DNA from: Bacteroidota bacterium
Lineage (GTDB): Bacteria; Bacteroidota; Bacteroidia; Bacteroidales; JAGONC01
Direction: 5' to 3'
NCBI GenBank assembly: GCA_026391695.1
Contig: JAPLDP010000025.1
Span: 1 to 51,184, forward strand
Length of the DNA stretch: 51,184 bases
Shown one piece after another: positions 1 to 9,582 of this stretch; position 1 is the stretch's first letter; every line of letters starts with the position of its first letter. The position numbers were made by a program, and so were the translations under genes. Under the pieces are notes generated by a model that worked only from the letters and a program-made list of their open reading frames with translations, was not told the origin of the DNA and ran no database searches.

Positions 1-161
1 CTGAACAATGAATTTTGTCAAAACAAAAACTGCATCAATATCTTACAAATTATCCCAGCTTGCCTAATTTTTTGTATTCGTCCTGGAAATAGTATAGCTT
101 TTTATCCGAATTTTGGATTTATGAATTATTCAGGTTAAGTCATGGGTGAAATAATAATATT

Positions 162-1331
162 ATGAGAATAATAATTCTTGGTGCCGGGCTTGTCGGAGGC
201 CCAATGGCTATCGATCTGGTTAAAGAAAAGGGATTTGATGTCAGCGTTGTTGATATCAGCAAAGAATCACTCGACAATCTGAAAAATTATAAGAGTATCC
301 GGTGCATCTGTGATGATCTTTCACAACCGGCAAGAGTGAAGGAATTGGTAAGTGATCAGGATCTTGTTCTCTGCGCAGTGCCGGGACATATGGGATTCAG
401 GACAGTAAGAGCCGTCATTGAAGCAGGGAAGGATGTTGTAGATATCTCTTTCTTTTCTGAGAATCCCTTTGATCTGGATGAGCTGGCAAGAGAAAAGGGG
501 GTGACAGCCATCTGCGACATGGGCGTGGCACCAGGTATGAGCAATTTATTGGTAGGTTACGTCTGCGAAATGCTTGATCGTACAGATAAAGTAAGAATAT
601 ACGTCGGAGGACTGCCAAAAGTCAGGGAGTGGCCATGGGAATATAAAGCAGTCTTTTCACCCATCGACGTCATCGAAGAATACACAAGACCTGCAAGACT
701 TGTTGAAGACGGGAAAGTGGTTATCAAGCCTGCACTATCCGAATCCGAGCTCATCCATTTCCCGGATGCCGGAACATTGGAAGCCTTTAACAGCGATGGC
801 CTCCGCACACTGATTTATACCATTAATGCTCCGGATATGGCTGAAAAGACTCTCCGTTATAAAGGCCATATAGAGAAGATCGCTGTGCTGAGGGATACTG
901 GTTTTTTCAGCTCAGATAAGATAGATATTAACGGCACCAGAATATCACCCCTGGATTTAACAGCCAAGCTCCTTTTCCCAAAATGGAAGATGAAAAAAGG
1001 TGATGAAGATATCACCGTCTTAAAGATCATTACCGAGGGGATGAAGAACGGAAAGACATTGCGTTACATTTATGATCTTTACGATGAATATGACCGCCAT
1101 ACAGGTATCCATTCAATGGCAAGGACCACAGGATACACTGCGACAATGGCAATAAGAATGCTCGCAAAGGGAATGTACAAGCAAAAGGGATTTTCACCCC
1201 CTGAATATATCAGTAAAGATGAGGGATGTGTCAGGTTTATTATTAATGGACTCAAAGAGAGAGGGGTGATTTATAAGGAGTCAGTTATTGAACTAAAAAT
1301 TAAAAGTGAAAATATTAAAAACACAGTGTAA
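162..1331 (+). CDS. Saccharopine dehydrogenase-like NAD(P)-dependent oxidoreductase
   Basis: The 389-residue product begins with a Rossmann dinucleotide-binding motif (GAGLVGGPMA, residues 7-16) followed by an acidic residue at the end of the second strand (VVDIS), as in the saccharopine dehydrogenase NADP-binding family. The middle part (DMGVAPGMSNLL, about residues 117-128) matches the conserved segment of the saccharopine reductase/lysine-6-dehydrogenase C-terminal domain. Family members act on lysine/aminoadipate-type or related amino acids; the exact substrate cannot be read from sequence. The ATG at 162 leads directly into the Rossmann fold, so this start is preferred. It is followed by a tRNA gene on the same strand and has no obvious operon partner. 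Family call is firm, substrate unknown. Confidence 0.85.
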   Translation: MRIIILGAGLVGGPMAIDLVKEKGFDVSVVDISKESLDNLKNYKSIRCICDDLSQPARVKELVSDQDLVLCAVPGHMGFRTVRAVIEAGKDVVDISFFSENPFDLDELAREKGVTAICDMGVAPGMSNLLVGYVCEMLDRTDKVRIYVGGLPKVREWPWEYKAVFSPIDVIEEYTRPARLVEDGKVVIKPALSESELIHFPDAGTLEAFNSDGLRTLIYTINAPDMAEKTLRYKGHIEKIAVLRDTGFFSSDKIDINGTRISPLDLTAKLLFPKWKMKKGDEDITVLKIITEGMKNGKTLRYIYDLYDEYDRHTGIHSMARTTGYTATMAIRMLAKGMYKQKGFSPPEYISKDEGCVRFIINGLKERGVIYKESVIELKIKSENIKNTV

Positions 1332-1395
1332 AAATCAAAGATGGAATTCTACTTTAATGTAAAATAAAAAATCTGTTTCAGGAGCAAATTTTTTT

Positions 1396-1404
1396 TATTT
1401 TTGC
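1396..1404 (+). promoter_or_regulatory. Bacteroidota -7 element upstream of the tRNA
   Basis: The sequence TATTTTTGC fits the -7 consensus TAnnTTTG and lies 11 bases before the mature tRNA 5' end. A good -33 TTTG is not present at the expected 19-21 bp spacing (the matching position reads TCTG), so only the -7 half is convincing. Confidence 0.5.
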
Positions 1405-1414
1405 ACTCCATTTC

Positions 1415-1488
1415 GGCGAGGTAGCTCAGGTGGTTAGAGCGTCGGATTCATAACCCGGAGGTCATGGGTTCAATTCCCATCCTCGCTA
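1415..1488 (+). tRNA. tRNA with CAT anticodon (Met, or Ile2 if lysidine-modified)
   Basis: A complete cloverleaf can be drawn. The acceptor stem is GGCGAGG/CCTCGCT (first pair G-U), the D arm GCTC/GAGC, the anticodon loop TTCATAA with CAT at 1449-1451, and the T arm ATGGG-TTCAATT-CCCAT. The discriminator base is A1488 and no CCA is encoded. The last anticodon-stem pair (A-C) is a mismatch, which is slightly unusual. Elongator Met and lysidine-type Ile cannot be separated confidently by eye. Confidence 0.93.
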
Positions 1489-1680
1489 CTATAAAGATGA
1501 CAAAGAGGCTATATCCATGCAGCATTTCGTGAAGGGATGACCGGGAATAGCGCCCAAGATTGCATTGTTGACCCATTCCTTACATTTTTTCTTTATCTGA
1601 AAGCCAATTAAAGGACATCCGTGTTATTCAATGTAATCCGCGTAATCCGTGTTCTAAAGGAGGAAACTAACAAAATCTTT

Positions 1681-3780
1681 TCACTTCTCCAGGATGGTGA
1701 ACTCAACTCTCCGGTTCAATTGCCGGCCTTCTTCAGTATCATTTGTTGCCATCGGCTTTGATTCACCATATCCTTTGGAAATGATGCGGCTGGGGGCGAG
1801 ATTGTTTTCTGTCAGGTAATTACGAACTGCAATGGCTCTGTCCTCCGACAGCACCCTATTATATTCATCACTGCCTATATTGTCGGTATGGCCTGCAATT
1901 TCAATTTTCATCGTCACATTATCATTCATCATCTTCACCACCCTGTTCAGCTCAGGAAAAGATTCGGGTCGTAAAGTGGCCTTGTCAAAGTCGAACAGGA
2001 TATTGTTCAGTCTGATAGTCTGGCCTACTTCGACAGGTGCAATGTACAGATTACGCTCTATCTCGATATATTCCTCAAGCTCAGTGATCTCAATATTTTC
2101 GCTGACCGAATAGTAGCCCTCCTTTTCAGCCAGAAAACTATACGTTTTACCGGCGGGCAGCACGATTTTATAGCTTCCGTCGGAAGGATCAGAGCTGGCG
2201 ATGCCAACCTGCTTATTATCGGTAAAGTCGTTGATGGTGATACTGGCCTGAACAGGTTCACTGGTTTTTTTATTAAGCACTCTCCCATAAACCAACACCA
2301 CCGGCTCGGGTTTGGCGGCAGTAGGTAATTTGATCCTGAAGATATCACTTCCACCAAGGGTGTTGGAACCGGATACGAGGTAAGCATATTCACCTGATGC
2401 CGGGATAGTGAAATAGCCATCACCTCCGGCAGTATTTATTTCTGGTCCGAGGTTCTCCGGCACCGACCAGTTTTTCCATGTATCATCGAGCCGCCGGCTT
2501 AAAAACACATCCTCTTCACCATACCCCGGGTGTCCTTTTGTGGAAAAATATAATGTCACTCCATCGGCAGCCAGAAAGGGACCGCCCTCAGCAGCGCGTG
2601 TATTCAGTTGCGGACCGAGATTCACAGGTTCAGACCATTGGCTGGAATCCTGCAAAAAGCTGACGTACAGATCGCGGTCGCCGTACGAATCATCGCGCTC
2701 TGCCGATATGATCAGGGTTTTTTGATCGGCAGTTAAAAAAGCATCCACATACCGCGAGTTGTTATAATAGTTTTCGATCATCACATCAACAGGTACTGAC
2801 CAGCCACTGGTTGTTTTTTGGGATATCGAGAACCCGTCACTTTTCAGTGTACCATCACTTTCGTATTGGTTCATGAGCAACAGCGTGTTATTATCCGGGC
2901 TGACCGAGATGATGGCATTGGCAGCCTCATTATTTAACGGGAATCCGATATTTTTCCGTTTTGTCCATTTTCCATCCTGCAACTGCGAAAACCAGATATC
3001 CTGATCCCCGGCATCGCCTGTATTACCGGGATCGCCTTCGACCACGAGGTACAGCATTTCTCCATCCGGTGAAATGAGCGGTGCTACTTCATAGTATTCC
3101 GAGTTAACCATAGGTCCGAGGTTTTCCTTTATCAGCCCCAGTGTCAAGTCGGGGATGACGTTGATCCCGATATCCTGGCAAATCCTGATGTAATCGACTT
3201 CAACCGACACATTATATTCAGTCTGAAACCCAATTCCTGATCCAAGAAATGATTGAAAAGAAGTTGAAAAAACCAGGCTGTCATTAATATAAAATCCAAT
3301 GGTATCGGCCTTTTTATCAATTTTTAGTTGATTTGGCATCTGCATGCCGTGAATAGCTTCAATGGAGTCACTCTCCCCTATTGTTGACAGCCGGGATTTC
3401 TGATATCTGGCAATAATGAATTGGCCTTCGGAGTTTATGACAAAACAGTAATTATTTTCAGGATCTTCCGCCCCCCATAACAATCCGAAAAAATGCCGTG
3501 ATGAACCGGATGTTTGCCGGATGCTGGCCTCGATGCTGAAATCTTTCGCTGCATCAAGTTCAAAAGGAGCCATCAAACAAAAGGAAGATGTATTATTATC
3601 ACTCATACTGATGATATATTTGCCATCCTTCACCTGCACAGTACATCCATCCAGTTCACCCGTAGGAAAATAGGAATAATCCTTAAAATCATCATAGTAC
3701 AGAATATTTTCCTGGGCAAAAATTTGTAACCCAGAAAGCAGGAAAATTGTAATGTAAATACAATAATTGATACTTTTCAT
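1681..3780 (-). CDS. OmpA-family envelope protein with PD40 repeats
   Basis: The 699-residue product has an N-terminal signal peptide (ending near QIFAQ, residue 22). A jelly-roll/LamG-like region follows (about 25-205), then WD40-like PD40 beta-propeller repeats with recurrent SPDG/LAADG motifs (about 210-480), a carboxypeptidase-regulatory-like beta domain (about 490-580), and a C-terminal OmpA/MotB peptidoglycan-binding domain. That domain shows ILFDFDKATLRPES, the GHTDNIGSDEYN segment and the RAIAVRNYL helix. The architecture is typical of Bacteroidota outer-membrane proteins that anchor to peptidoglycan, often linked with gliding/T9SS-type envelope functions. It is monocistronic; the upstream region carries GC-rich hairpins. 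Domain call firm; specific role unknown. Confidence 0.9.
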   Translation of the reverse strand: MKSINYCIYITIFLLSGLQIFAQENILYYDDFKDYSYFPTGELDGCTVQVKDGKYIISMSDNNTSSFCLMAPFELDAAKDFSIEASIRQTSGSSRHFFGLLWGAEDPENNYCFVINSEGQFIIARYQKSRLSTIGESDSIEAIHGMQMPNQLKIDKKADTIGFYINDSLVFSTSFQSFLGSGIGFQTEYNVSVEVDYIRICQDIGINVIPDLTLGLIKENLGPMVNSEYYEVAPLISPDGEMLYLVVEGDPGNTGDAGDQDIWFSQLQDGKWTKRKNIGFPLNNEAANAIISVSPDNNTLLLMNQYESDGTLKSDGFSISQKTTSGWSVPVDVMIENYYNNSRYVDAFLTADQKTLIISAERDDSYGDRDLYVSFLQDSSQWSEPVNLGPQLNTRAAEGGPFLAADGVTLYFSTKGHPGYGEEDVFLSRRLDDTWKNWSVPENLGPEINTAGGDGYFTIPASGEYAYLVSGSNTLGGSDIFRIKLPTAAKPEPVVLVYGRVLNKKTSEPVQASITINDFTDNKQVGIASSDPSDGSYKIVLPAGKTYSFLAEKEGYYSVSENIEITELEEYIEIERNLYIAPVEVGQTIRLNNILFDFDKATLRPESFPELNRVVKMMNDNVTMKIEIAGHTDNIGSDEYNRVLSEDRAIAVRNYLTENNLAPSRIISKGYGESKPMATNDTEEGRQLNRRVEFTILEK

Positions 3781-3803
3781 AACTCAAAATTAGGGTTTTT
3801 CAA

Positions 3804-3900
3804 TGCTAGCGCGCGTCTGTGACGCGTGCTAAAGAGTTGCGCGTTTTAAACGCGCTGATACCTGGCACGCGTTCGGAAACGCGCGCCAGCTGGGGACCAG
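3804..3900. repeat. Cluster of GC-rich hairpins between divergent-looking genes
   Basis: Three consecutive palindromes stand out from AT-rich surroundings: an imperfect GCGCGTC/GACGCGT pair (3811-3827), a perfect 8-bp-arm palindrome GCGCGTTT-T-AAACGCGC (3839-3855), and GGCACGCGTT/AAACGCGCGCC (3864-3887). They share a CGCG core and look like REP-type interspersed units. The stretch lies upstream of the OmpA-type gene and downstream of the amidase, and has no coding potential. Confidence 0.6.
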
Positions 3901-3902
3901 AT

Positions 3903-3939
3903 AAACGGATGTTATCTCATCTAAAGATGCCATCCGTTT
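3903..3939 (-). terminator. Possible terminator hairpin after the amidase gene
   Basis: AAACGGATG (3903-3911) pairs with CATCCGTTT (3931-3939) just beyond the amidase stop codon. The minus-strand 3' side lacks a clean T run, so rho-independent function is uncertain. Confidence 0.3.
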
Positions 3940-3941
3940 TG

Positions 3942-5636
3942 TTATTTCAAAAACATCTTTGGATGTTGCTTATTAAAATCAGTAGCATCCTGGTAAATTT
4001 TTGCCACTTCAAGGATGGATGCTTCATCGAATAGCTTCCCGATAAACGTAATGCTTGTCGGATGATGATCCTTATCAAATCCATTGGGCAGCACAACACA
4101 GGGATTGCCGGTAAGATTGGTCAGCAAAAGCTGATCACCTGTGAAGCTTGGTGAGATGATCACGTCAACGTCATCAAACAACTTGTTGAACTCTTCAATC
4201 GCTAGAGTTCTAATCCTGTTAGCCTGGATATATTCCACCGCGGGTATGAAGCGTGCATATCTGAAGATATTGGGCCATGCCTCCTGATATTGTCTGACCA
4301 TTAATGAATCCCGGTTCGACCGTGTCAGCTCATCAAATGCGGCTGCTGCTTCGGCCGACAGGATGATCTGCAGGGATTCAACGGGCAAGCTGTCGGGAAA
4401 CTGCAACGGCACAAGGCTGGCTCCCAGCTTTTTAAATTCATTTAATGTTCTTTTGTCATTTTGAGGGTGATCTTCATCCTTATCAAACAGGTTCTTAAAA
4501 TACCCTATCCTGATATTTTTAATCTGAAGGTTGGGATCATAATTAAATGGAGCGTCTATCACCGTTTTGTCGATGCCATCAGAGCCGCGGATAGCCTCGA
4601 ACACCATAGCGCAATCTTCGGCACTTCTGGCTATAGGGCCGATTTTGTCCATGCTCCAGCTCAGGGCCATACATCCGGCGCGGCTGACACGACCAAATGT
4701 AGGTCGCAGTCCTGTCGTCCCGCATCGCGTTGATGGTGAAACAATAGAGCCCCAGGTCTCGCTTCCAATGGCGAAAGGAAGCAGCCCGGCAGCGACGGAA
4801 GATGCCGATCCTGCCGAAGATCCGCTGGAACCCTGTTTCAAATCCCAGGGATTCTTTGTCATACCGCCAAACCACACATCATCCATAGCCAGCTCGCCAA
4901 GTGTTAGCTTAGCAACGAGCACAGCACCAGCAGCTTCCAGCTTTTTAGCGACAGTCGCAGTCCTGTCTATTACCTGATCCCTATAAGGCACAGAACCCCA
5001 CGTAGTTTTAAACCCTTTCACAGCAACAAGATCTTTCAAGCCGAAAGGTATACCATGCAACGGCCCACGGTACATCCCTGCTGCGATCTCGTCATCTGCC
5101 TTTTTCGCCTGCTTAAGAGCAAGATCCTCTGTCAGGGTAATGACACATTTCAGCGTATCACCATATTTTTTCAGCCTATCCAGAAAGAATTTCGTCAGTT
5201 TAACCGAAGTTATCTGTCTAGTCTTTATTAAAACAGAAAGATCGGCAACGGAATAAAATGCCAGGTCAGCTTTGTCATCAGGTAACCTGACCTCCCTTTT
5301 CTGCTGCCAGTCTAAGGGTAACTGATCTTTAGGGAGGACAAATCCGGCAGGGAGGGGATTGAACAACAGTGCCGGCGGTATGCTATTATCCAGTTTCACA
5401 GCATGAATTTCCTTATAATAGGATAATTGATCATTTAAACCACTACGCATAGAATCCAGTTCGACTTGGCTGAAAACCAGGTCAAACATTTCTCCTGTTA
5501 ATTTCACCGAATCGGTCATGAAAACCATGACAGGCTTTTCAGCAGGTTTTTGCCTGCAGGACCATGTTGTGAGACTGATGATGCTGATTGCAATAAGCAA
5601 TGCAGAAAAAGCAAGTGTTCCTGTTATTCTTTTCAT
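3942..5636 (-). CDS. Amidase signature family lipoprotein
   Basis: The 564-residue product starts with a lipoprotein-type signal (hydrophobic stretch, then TTWSC around residues 23-27). It contains the amidase signature: catalytic Lys in GIPFGLKDLVAVKG (about residue 200), the Ser-rich GSSGSSAGSA loop providing the cis-Ser, and GSETWGSIVSPS carrying the nucleophile Ser. Members hydrolyse C-N amide bonds (peptide amides, aryl amides, Glu-tRNA amide). This one is exported and monocistronic, so it is unlikely to be GatA. Secreted amidases of this type are common in Bacteroidota; the substrate is not known. The ATG at 5636 gives a complete signal peptide. Confidence 0.88.
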   Translation of the reverse strand: MKRITGTLAFSALLIAISIISLTTWSCRQKPAEKPVMVFMTDSVKLTGEMFDLVFSQVELDSMRSGLNDQLSYYKEIHAVKLDNSIPPALLFNPLPAGFVLPKDQLPLDWQQKREVRLPDDKADLAFYSVADLSVLIKTRQITSVKLTKFFLDRLKKYGDTLKCVITLTEDLALKQAKKADDEIAAGMYRGPLHGIPFGLKDLVAVKGFKTTWGSVPYRDQVIDRTATVAKKLEAAGAVLVAKLTLGELAMDDVWFGGMTKNPWDLKQGSSGSSAGSASSVAAGLLPFAIGSETWGSIVSPSTRCGTTGLRPTFGRVSRAGCMALSWSMDKIGPIARSAEDCAMVFEAIRGSDGIDKTVIDAPFNYDPNLQIKNIRIGYFKNLFDKDEDHPQNDKRTLNEFKKLGASLVPLQFPDSLPVESLQIILSAEAAAAFDELTRSNRDSLMVRQYQEAWPNIFRYARFIPAVEYIQANRIRTLAIEEFNKLFDDVDVIISPSFTGDQLLLTNLTGNPCVVLPNGFDKDHHPTSITFIGKLFDEASILEVAKIYQDATDFNKQHPKMFLK

Positions 5637-5959
5637 ATTGGATTGTAATTAGTCGATTAAAATTAATTAAATTTCTGAATAGCTCGCTGATAATGCATAT
5701 TTACATCTGCAGTAAATTTCCGTTTTAGTTTGCCTTATAGTCTGATACCAGGAAATTCCATTATTGAAGAATTCAGCTTAATTTTACGGATCATTACAAT
5801 AATTCGTACATGGGATTAGAATTCGTGATTTAAATAGCCCAGGACTTCAGTCCTGGGAAAAGATAGTGAACGAAAACGTGGGCTTTAGCCCAAAACAAAG
5901 GCTTTAAAAGTACCCATTTCTGTGATGACCCAATTTTACATTGCATTAACAGGCAGAAT
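5637..5959. other. Intergenic region with a dispersed palindromic element
   Basis: No ORF is supported here. The right half (5783-5935) is a repeat unit described separately. The left part is AT-rich and probably holds the minus-strand promoter of the amidase, but no consensus element is clear. Confidence 0.5.
5783..5935 (+). repeat. Dispersed mosaic repeat, copy 1
   Basis: The unit contains a CCCAGGACTT/AGTCCTGGG palindrome and a second GGGCTTTAGCCC palindrome. Its outer segments recur in inverted orientation at 19115-19385: the phrase TTAGAATTCGTGATTT and the phrase AAATGGGTA (on the opposite strand) appear at both sites with similar neighbours. This indicates an interspersed element of conserved ends with variable internal hairpins. 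Confidence 0.65.
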
Positions 5960-6457
5960 ATGATCGTCGGGATCGGTGGTGTAAGTCTTGCTGGTAAAAG
6001 TAAGCTGGCATCAGAGATAAAGCAACATTTACCGGATAAAGGAGTAGCTATTCTTTGCCAGGATGACTTTGTTTTTCCTCCGGGGCAGATACCAAAAGTT
6101 AAAGATCATATTGACTGGGAATGCCCTGAATCGATTGATTTTGCCAGGTTTTATGATGCCATCAAAGAAGCGTGCAAAAAAAACGACATGGTGATCGCTG
6201 AAGGATTGCTCGCATTCTATGACGACAGGATCAACGATCTATACCATAAAAAAATATTTTTAGAGATACCGGAGGAAGAATTCAAAACACGAAAAGCAGC
6301 CGACGATAGATGGGGTATTGTACCGGAGTGGTATATTGAGCATATTTGGGAGAGTTATCTGAAATATGGACAAATTCCGGTGGGGATGAAAGACATTCTG
6401 GTTTTAATAGGCAATCAGCCCATTGACATGACGGTTGTAATTAACTATCTTTACTAG
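5960..6457 (+). CDS. Small P-loop kinase (uridine kinase / nicotinamide riboside kinase-like)
   Basis: The 165-residue product opens with a Walker A motif (GIGGVSLAGKSKLA, residues 4-17). An acidic pair in the QDDFVFPP segment sits where NRK/uridine kinases bind substrate, followed by DIDWE-like HIDWECPES (about 50-58), and a Walker B-like VIAEGLLAFYD (about 77-87). The layout most resembles eukaryotic-type nicotinamide riboside kinase 1 and uridine kinase-like proteins, which phosphorylate a nucleoside hydroxyl using ATP. The length is close to that of minimal NRK proteins. Substrate is inferred only. It has its own transcription unit and no metabolic neighbours that would settle the question. 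Confidence 0.72.
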   Translation: MIVGIGGVSLAGKSKLASEIKQHLPDKGVAILCQDDFVFPPGQIPKVKDHIDWECPESIDFARFYDAIKEACKKNDMVIAEGLLAFYDDRINDLYHKKIFLEIPEEEFKTRKAADDRWGIVPEWYIEHIWESYLKYGQIPVGMKDILVLIGNQPIDMTVVINYLY

Positions 6458-6588
6458 TTAAACCAAGGGACACGGAGGATATCACATGGAAACTATTAAT
6501 TCAAAAACAATTCTTAAAGATGTACTTTGTTTCCATCGAAGACAAAATCAATTTGGATGTGAATGAAAAATCATCACCAAATAATGCT

Positions 6589-7113
6589 ATGAAACGACTT
6601 GGTACTTACTTAATATCACTGACTATGCTTTTCAGTTCATGTTGTACAAAAAAACACCTGCCACTTGACACTGTTCCGGCAGTTGACCTCAACAGATATG
6701 CCGGCAAATGGTACGAAATCGCCAAATATCCGGTCCGGTTTGAAGAAGGATGCCGTTGTGTGACAGCCGAATATTCATTAACCTCAAAGGGTTATGTCAC
6801 TGTCACCAACAGATGTCAGAAATCCGGCGGCAAATTATCAAGTATAAACGGTAAAGCCTTTGTCGTGAAAGGTTCAAATAACGCAAAGCTGAAGGTCCAG
6901 TTTTTCTGGCCTTTCCGTGCCAACTACTGGATTATAGACCTGTCACCCGATTACTCTTACGCTGTTGTGTCCGATCCGCACAGGAAATACCTATGGATCC
7001 TCTGCAGAACCAGGACAATGGAATCACAGGTTTTTAATGCGATTTTGGGAAATCTGACTAAAAAAGGATTTGATATCGATAAACTTGAGAAAACGGATCA
7101 GGAGTGTCATTAA
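6589..7113 (+). CDS. Lipocalin family lipoprotein (Blc-like)
   Basis: The preferred start at 6589 gives MKRLGTYLISLTMLFSSCC, a standard lipoprotein signal; an in-frame ATG at 6520 would place 23 polar residues before it. The mature part has the lipocalin signature around NRYAGKWYEIAKYPVRFEEGC (GxW motif). It continues with beta strands ending in YWIIDLSPDYSYAVVSDPHRKYLWILCRTR, which is the conserved third region of bacterial lipocalins. Blc-type proteins bind lipids/fatty acids at the outer membrane. It converges with the copper ATPase gene, leaving only 6 bp between stops. Confidence 0.9.
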   Translation: MKRLGTYLISLTMLFSSCCTKKHLPLDTVPAVDLNRYAGKWYEIAKYPVRFEEGCRCVTAEYSLTSKGYVTVTNRCQKSGGKLSSINGKAFVVKGSNNAKLKVQFFWPFRANYWIIDLSPDYSYAVVSDPHRKYLWILCRTRTMESQVFNAILGNLTKKGFDIDKLEKTDQECH

Positions 7114-7119
7114 TCTGTA

Positions 7120-9333
7120 TCACAGATTTTTCCGACGCAAACGAAGACTATTTGTCACAACAGAAACCGAGCTAAATGCCATAGCAAGGCCTGCTATCAT
7201 GGGATTTAAAAGGAATCCCGAGACAGGAAAAAGAATACCTGCAGCCACAGGAATTCCAATGATGTTATAAAAGAATGCCCAAAATAAGTTTTGTTTTATT
7301 GTCCTGACTGTAAAATTGGATAACCTTATTGCCTGAATGATCTTCCGCAAGTCACCTTTGATAAGTGTAATGGAAGCGCTCTCCATGGCGATATCCGTAC
7401 CTGTTCCCATAGCAATGCTGACATCAGCCTGAACAAGAGCGGGTGAATCGTTAATGCCATCCCCTACCATGGCTACCTTATGTCCTTTTGCCTGTAAAGT
7501 CTTAATATAATCCAGCTTTTCGGAAGGAAGGACATCACCTTTGAAATGCTCAATCCCAACCTGACCAGCTATTTCAGCGGTCGTTTGCTGATTATCACCT
7601 GATAACAGGTGAACCTGCATGCCCATATTCTGTAATTCTGCTATAGCTGATTTAGAATTACTTTTAAGATGGTCAGCCACAGCTATAATGCACAAAACCT
7701 TCTCTGAATCAGCAAAGTATATGAGGCTGTTAATTTTATCTTTCAGCTCGTTTTCTTTAAGATCAAGAGTGGCAGGTAATTGAATGTGGTTCTCATCCAT
7801 GAACATCCTGTTGCCAATCAGGTAATTTTTTTTGTTATGAACAATTGAGATTCCCCTACCAGGCAGACTTTCAAATCTCTGGAATTTTAATGTTTTCAAG
7901 TTCTTTGAGGCAAGATAATTCACTATCGCAATTGCGAGAGGATGCTCCGAGAGGGATTCGGCACTGAAAATAACCTCTGCCAACTTATCTTTTTGATCGA
8001 GGTCGTTGTCCCAAAAAAGACCGGTGACTTCCGGTTTACCGATGGTCAATGTTCCTGTTTTATCGAGGACAATGACATCAAGTTTATTGCTCAGTTCAAG
8101 ACTTTGTGCATCCTTTATCAATATGCCGGATTCGGCAGCTTTTCCGAGTCCGACCATTATGGCTGTCGGAGTCGCCAGCCCCATGGCACATGGGCATGAA
8201 ATGATCAGGACATTCACAAGCGTGATGAATGCGTAACTTAATGAAGGGTGAGGACCCCAGATAAGCCAACATGCAAAACTTACCGACGCTATCACAATAA
8301 CGACAGGTACGAATATCCCTGCTACTTTATCAGCAAGACGCTGGATGGGTGCTTTGCTGCCCTGGGCTTCCCTGACAAGCCTGATGATCTGTGCCAGCAT
8401 GGTCTCCTCTCCCACTTTCTCGGCAATAAAACAAAACGTGCCTGTCGTGTTAATGGTCGCCCCGACGACACTATCGCCGGCTTTTTTCTCAACAGGCACC
8501 GGCTCGCCGGTAATCATGCTTTCATCAATAAATGATGTTCCGTCGGTAATGACGCCGTCAACAGGTATCTTTTCACCCGGCCTGATGATGACGATATCGC
8601 CTTTAATGACATCCTTTACAGGGATTTCCATCTCGATCCCATTCCTTATAACCCGGGCGCTCTTCGCCTGTAACCCTATCAGCTTCTTTATGGAGGTGGA
8701 AGTCCTTGATTTAGCCCGTTCCTCAAAAAATTTGCCGAGCATGACAAGTGAAATGATAACGGCAGAGGCTTCGAAATACACATGCGATTCCATATTTGGC
8801 CCCGTAAGCGCAGAAGGAAATATGGTGTTGAACAGGCTAAAAATGAAGGCTGCCCCGGTGCCGATGGCAACCAGGGTGTCCATACCTGCTGTAAGATGCA
8901 GGGCTCTTTTCCAGGCGTTGATATAAAAATTCTTCCCTATTACAACCACAGGAATTGTGAGGATCAACATTATCCAACGGGCATAGGGAATGGCAGGAAA
9001 AACCATGGCTATGATCAATACCGGCAAGCTAAAGATAATTGCCAGTAAGGTTGCCGTCCGTGACCGTTTCAACCTGATAATCTCATGCTGTTCAATATCT
9101 CCGGCAGTGAGAGTCTCATCAATGACAAGCGTATAGCCAATCTCATCCAGTGCTTTCTTCATATTCTCAGGTCCTGTATGATCAGGAATATATTCCACCT
9201 GTACCTGGTTGGCTGCCAGGTTAACGTTGACCTTTTTAACACCCTTCATGGCCGACAGGCGTCTTTCAACGCTACCGGCGCAATTTGCACAGGTCATACC
9301 TTCGACAGGGTATATGCTTTTTACCGGTAACAT
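7120..9333 (-). CDS. copA: Copper-translocating P-type ATPase
   Basis: The 737-residue P1B ATPase has one N-terminal heavy-metal-associated domain with GMTCANC (residues 12-18). Eight predicted membrane segments follow, with the ion-selectivity motif [13 protein letters not shown], the phosphorylation site [15 protein letters not shown], the HP motif SEHPLAIAI, and the hinge [15 protein letters not shown] plus a CxxC HMA domain indicates Cu(I)/Ag(I) efflux. It begins 1 bp after the stop of the small HMA gene 9335-9547, so the two are clearly cotranscribed as a chaperone/pump pair. No copper-responsive regulator is in the immediate vicinity. Confidence 0.95.
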   Translation of the reverse strand: MLPVKSIYPVEGMTCANCAGSVERRLSAMKGVKKVNVNLAANQVQVEYIPDHTGPENMKKALDEIGYTLVIDETLTAGDIEQHEIIRLKRSRTATLLAIIFSLPVLIIAMVFPAIPYARWIMLILTIPVVVIGKNFYINAWKRALHLTAGMDTLVAIGTGAAFIFSLFNTIFPSALTGPNMESHVYFEASAVIISLVMLGKFFEERAKSRTSTSIKKLIGLQAKSARVIRNGIEMEIPVKDVIKGDIVIIRPGEKIPVDGVITDGTSFIDESMITGEPVPVEKKAGDSVVGATINTTGTFCFIAEKVGEETMLAQIIRLVREAQGSKAPIQRLADKVAGIFVPVVIVIASVSFACWLIWGPHPSLSYAFITLVNVLIISCPCAMGLATPTAIMVGLGKAAESGILIKDAQSLELSNKLDVIVLDKTGTLTIGKPEVTGLFWDNDLDQKDKLAEVIFSAESLSEHPLAIAIVNYLASKNLKTLKFQRFESLPGRGISIVHNKKNYLIGNRMFMDENHIQLPATLDLKENELKDKINSLIYFADSEKVLCIIAVADHLKSNSKSAIAELQNMGMQVHLLSGDNQQTTAEIAGQVGIEHFKGDVLPSEKLDYIKTLQAKGHKVAMVGDGINDSPALVQADVSIAMGTGTDIAMESASITLIKGDLRKIIQAIRLSNFTVRTIKQNLFWAFFYNIIGIPVAAGILFPVSGFLLNPMIAGLAMAFSSVSVVTNSLRLRRKNL

Positions 9334-9334
9334 G

Positions 9335-9547
9335 TCAGTCGAGCTGTTCGGCTTTGTAGCCCACCTGGGAAAGTGCTTTTACAATATCACTTGCTTTTAC
9401 TGAATCACCTTCGACAGTGAGAATCTTTGCCGGATCATCAATGTCTACAAGCCACGATGTGATTCCTGCAACCTTATTCAGATAGGGTGTGATTGCACGG
9501 ATGCAGTTATAACAATTTACTGAAGTCTTAAATCTGAGGATATTCAT
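9335..9547 (-). CDS. Small HMA-domain metal-binding protein (CopZ-like)
   Basis: The 70-residue protein is a single ferredoxin-like HMA fold. Its metal site reads NCYNC (CxxC, residues 12-16) instead of the usual MxCxxC. The C-terminal half ([19 protein letters not shown]) matches the second helix and last strand of copper chaperones. It is the first gene of the unit with copA and likely delivers copper to or buffers it for the pump. Loss of the preceding Met-Thr context is a deviation from typical CopZ. Confidence 0.85.
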   Translation of the reverse strand: MNILRFKTSVNCYNCIRAITPYLNKVAGITSWLVDIDDPAKILTVEGDSVKASDIVKALSQVGYKAEQLD

Positions 9548-9582
9548 GGTTGGTTTCTATCAAGAAATATGTTCTTTACTAA

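Noticed and set aside
8345-8926. 193-codon plus-strand frame inside the copper ATPase gene
   Set aside because: It is exactly antisense to conserved P-type ATPase motifs, has no recognisable domain and low-complexity composition; a shadow of copA.
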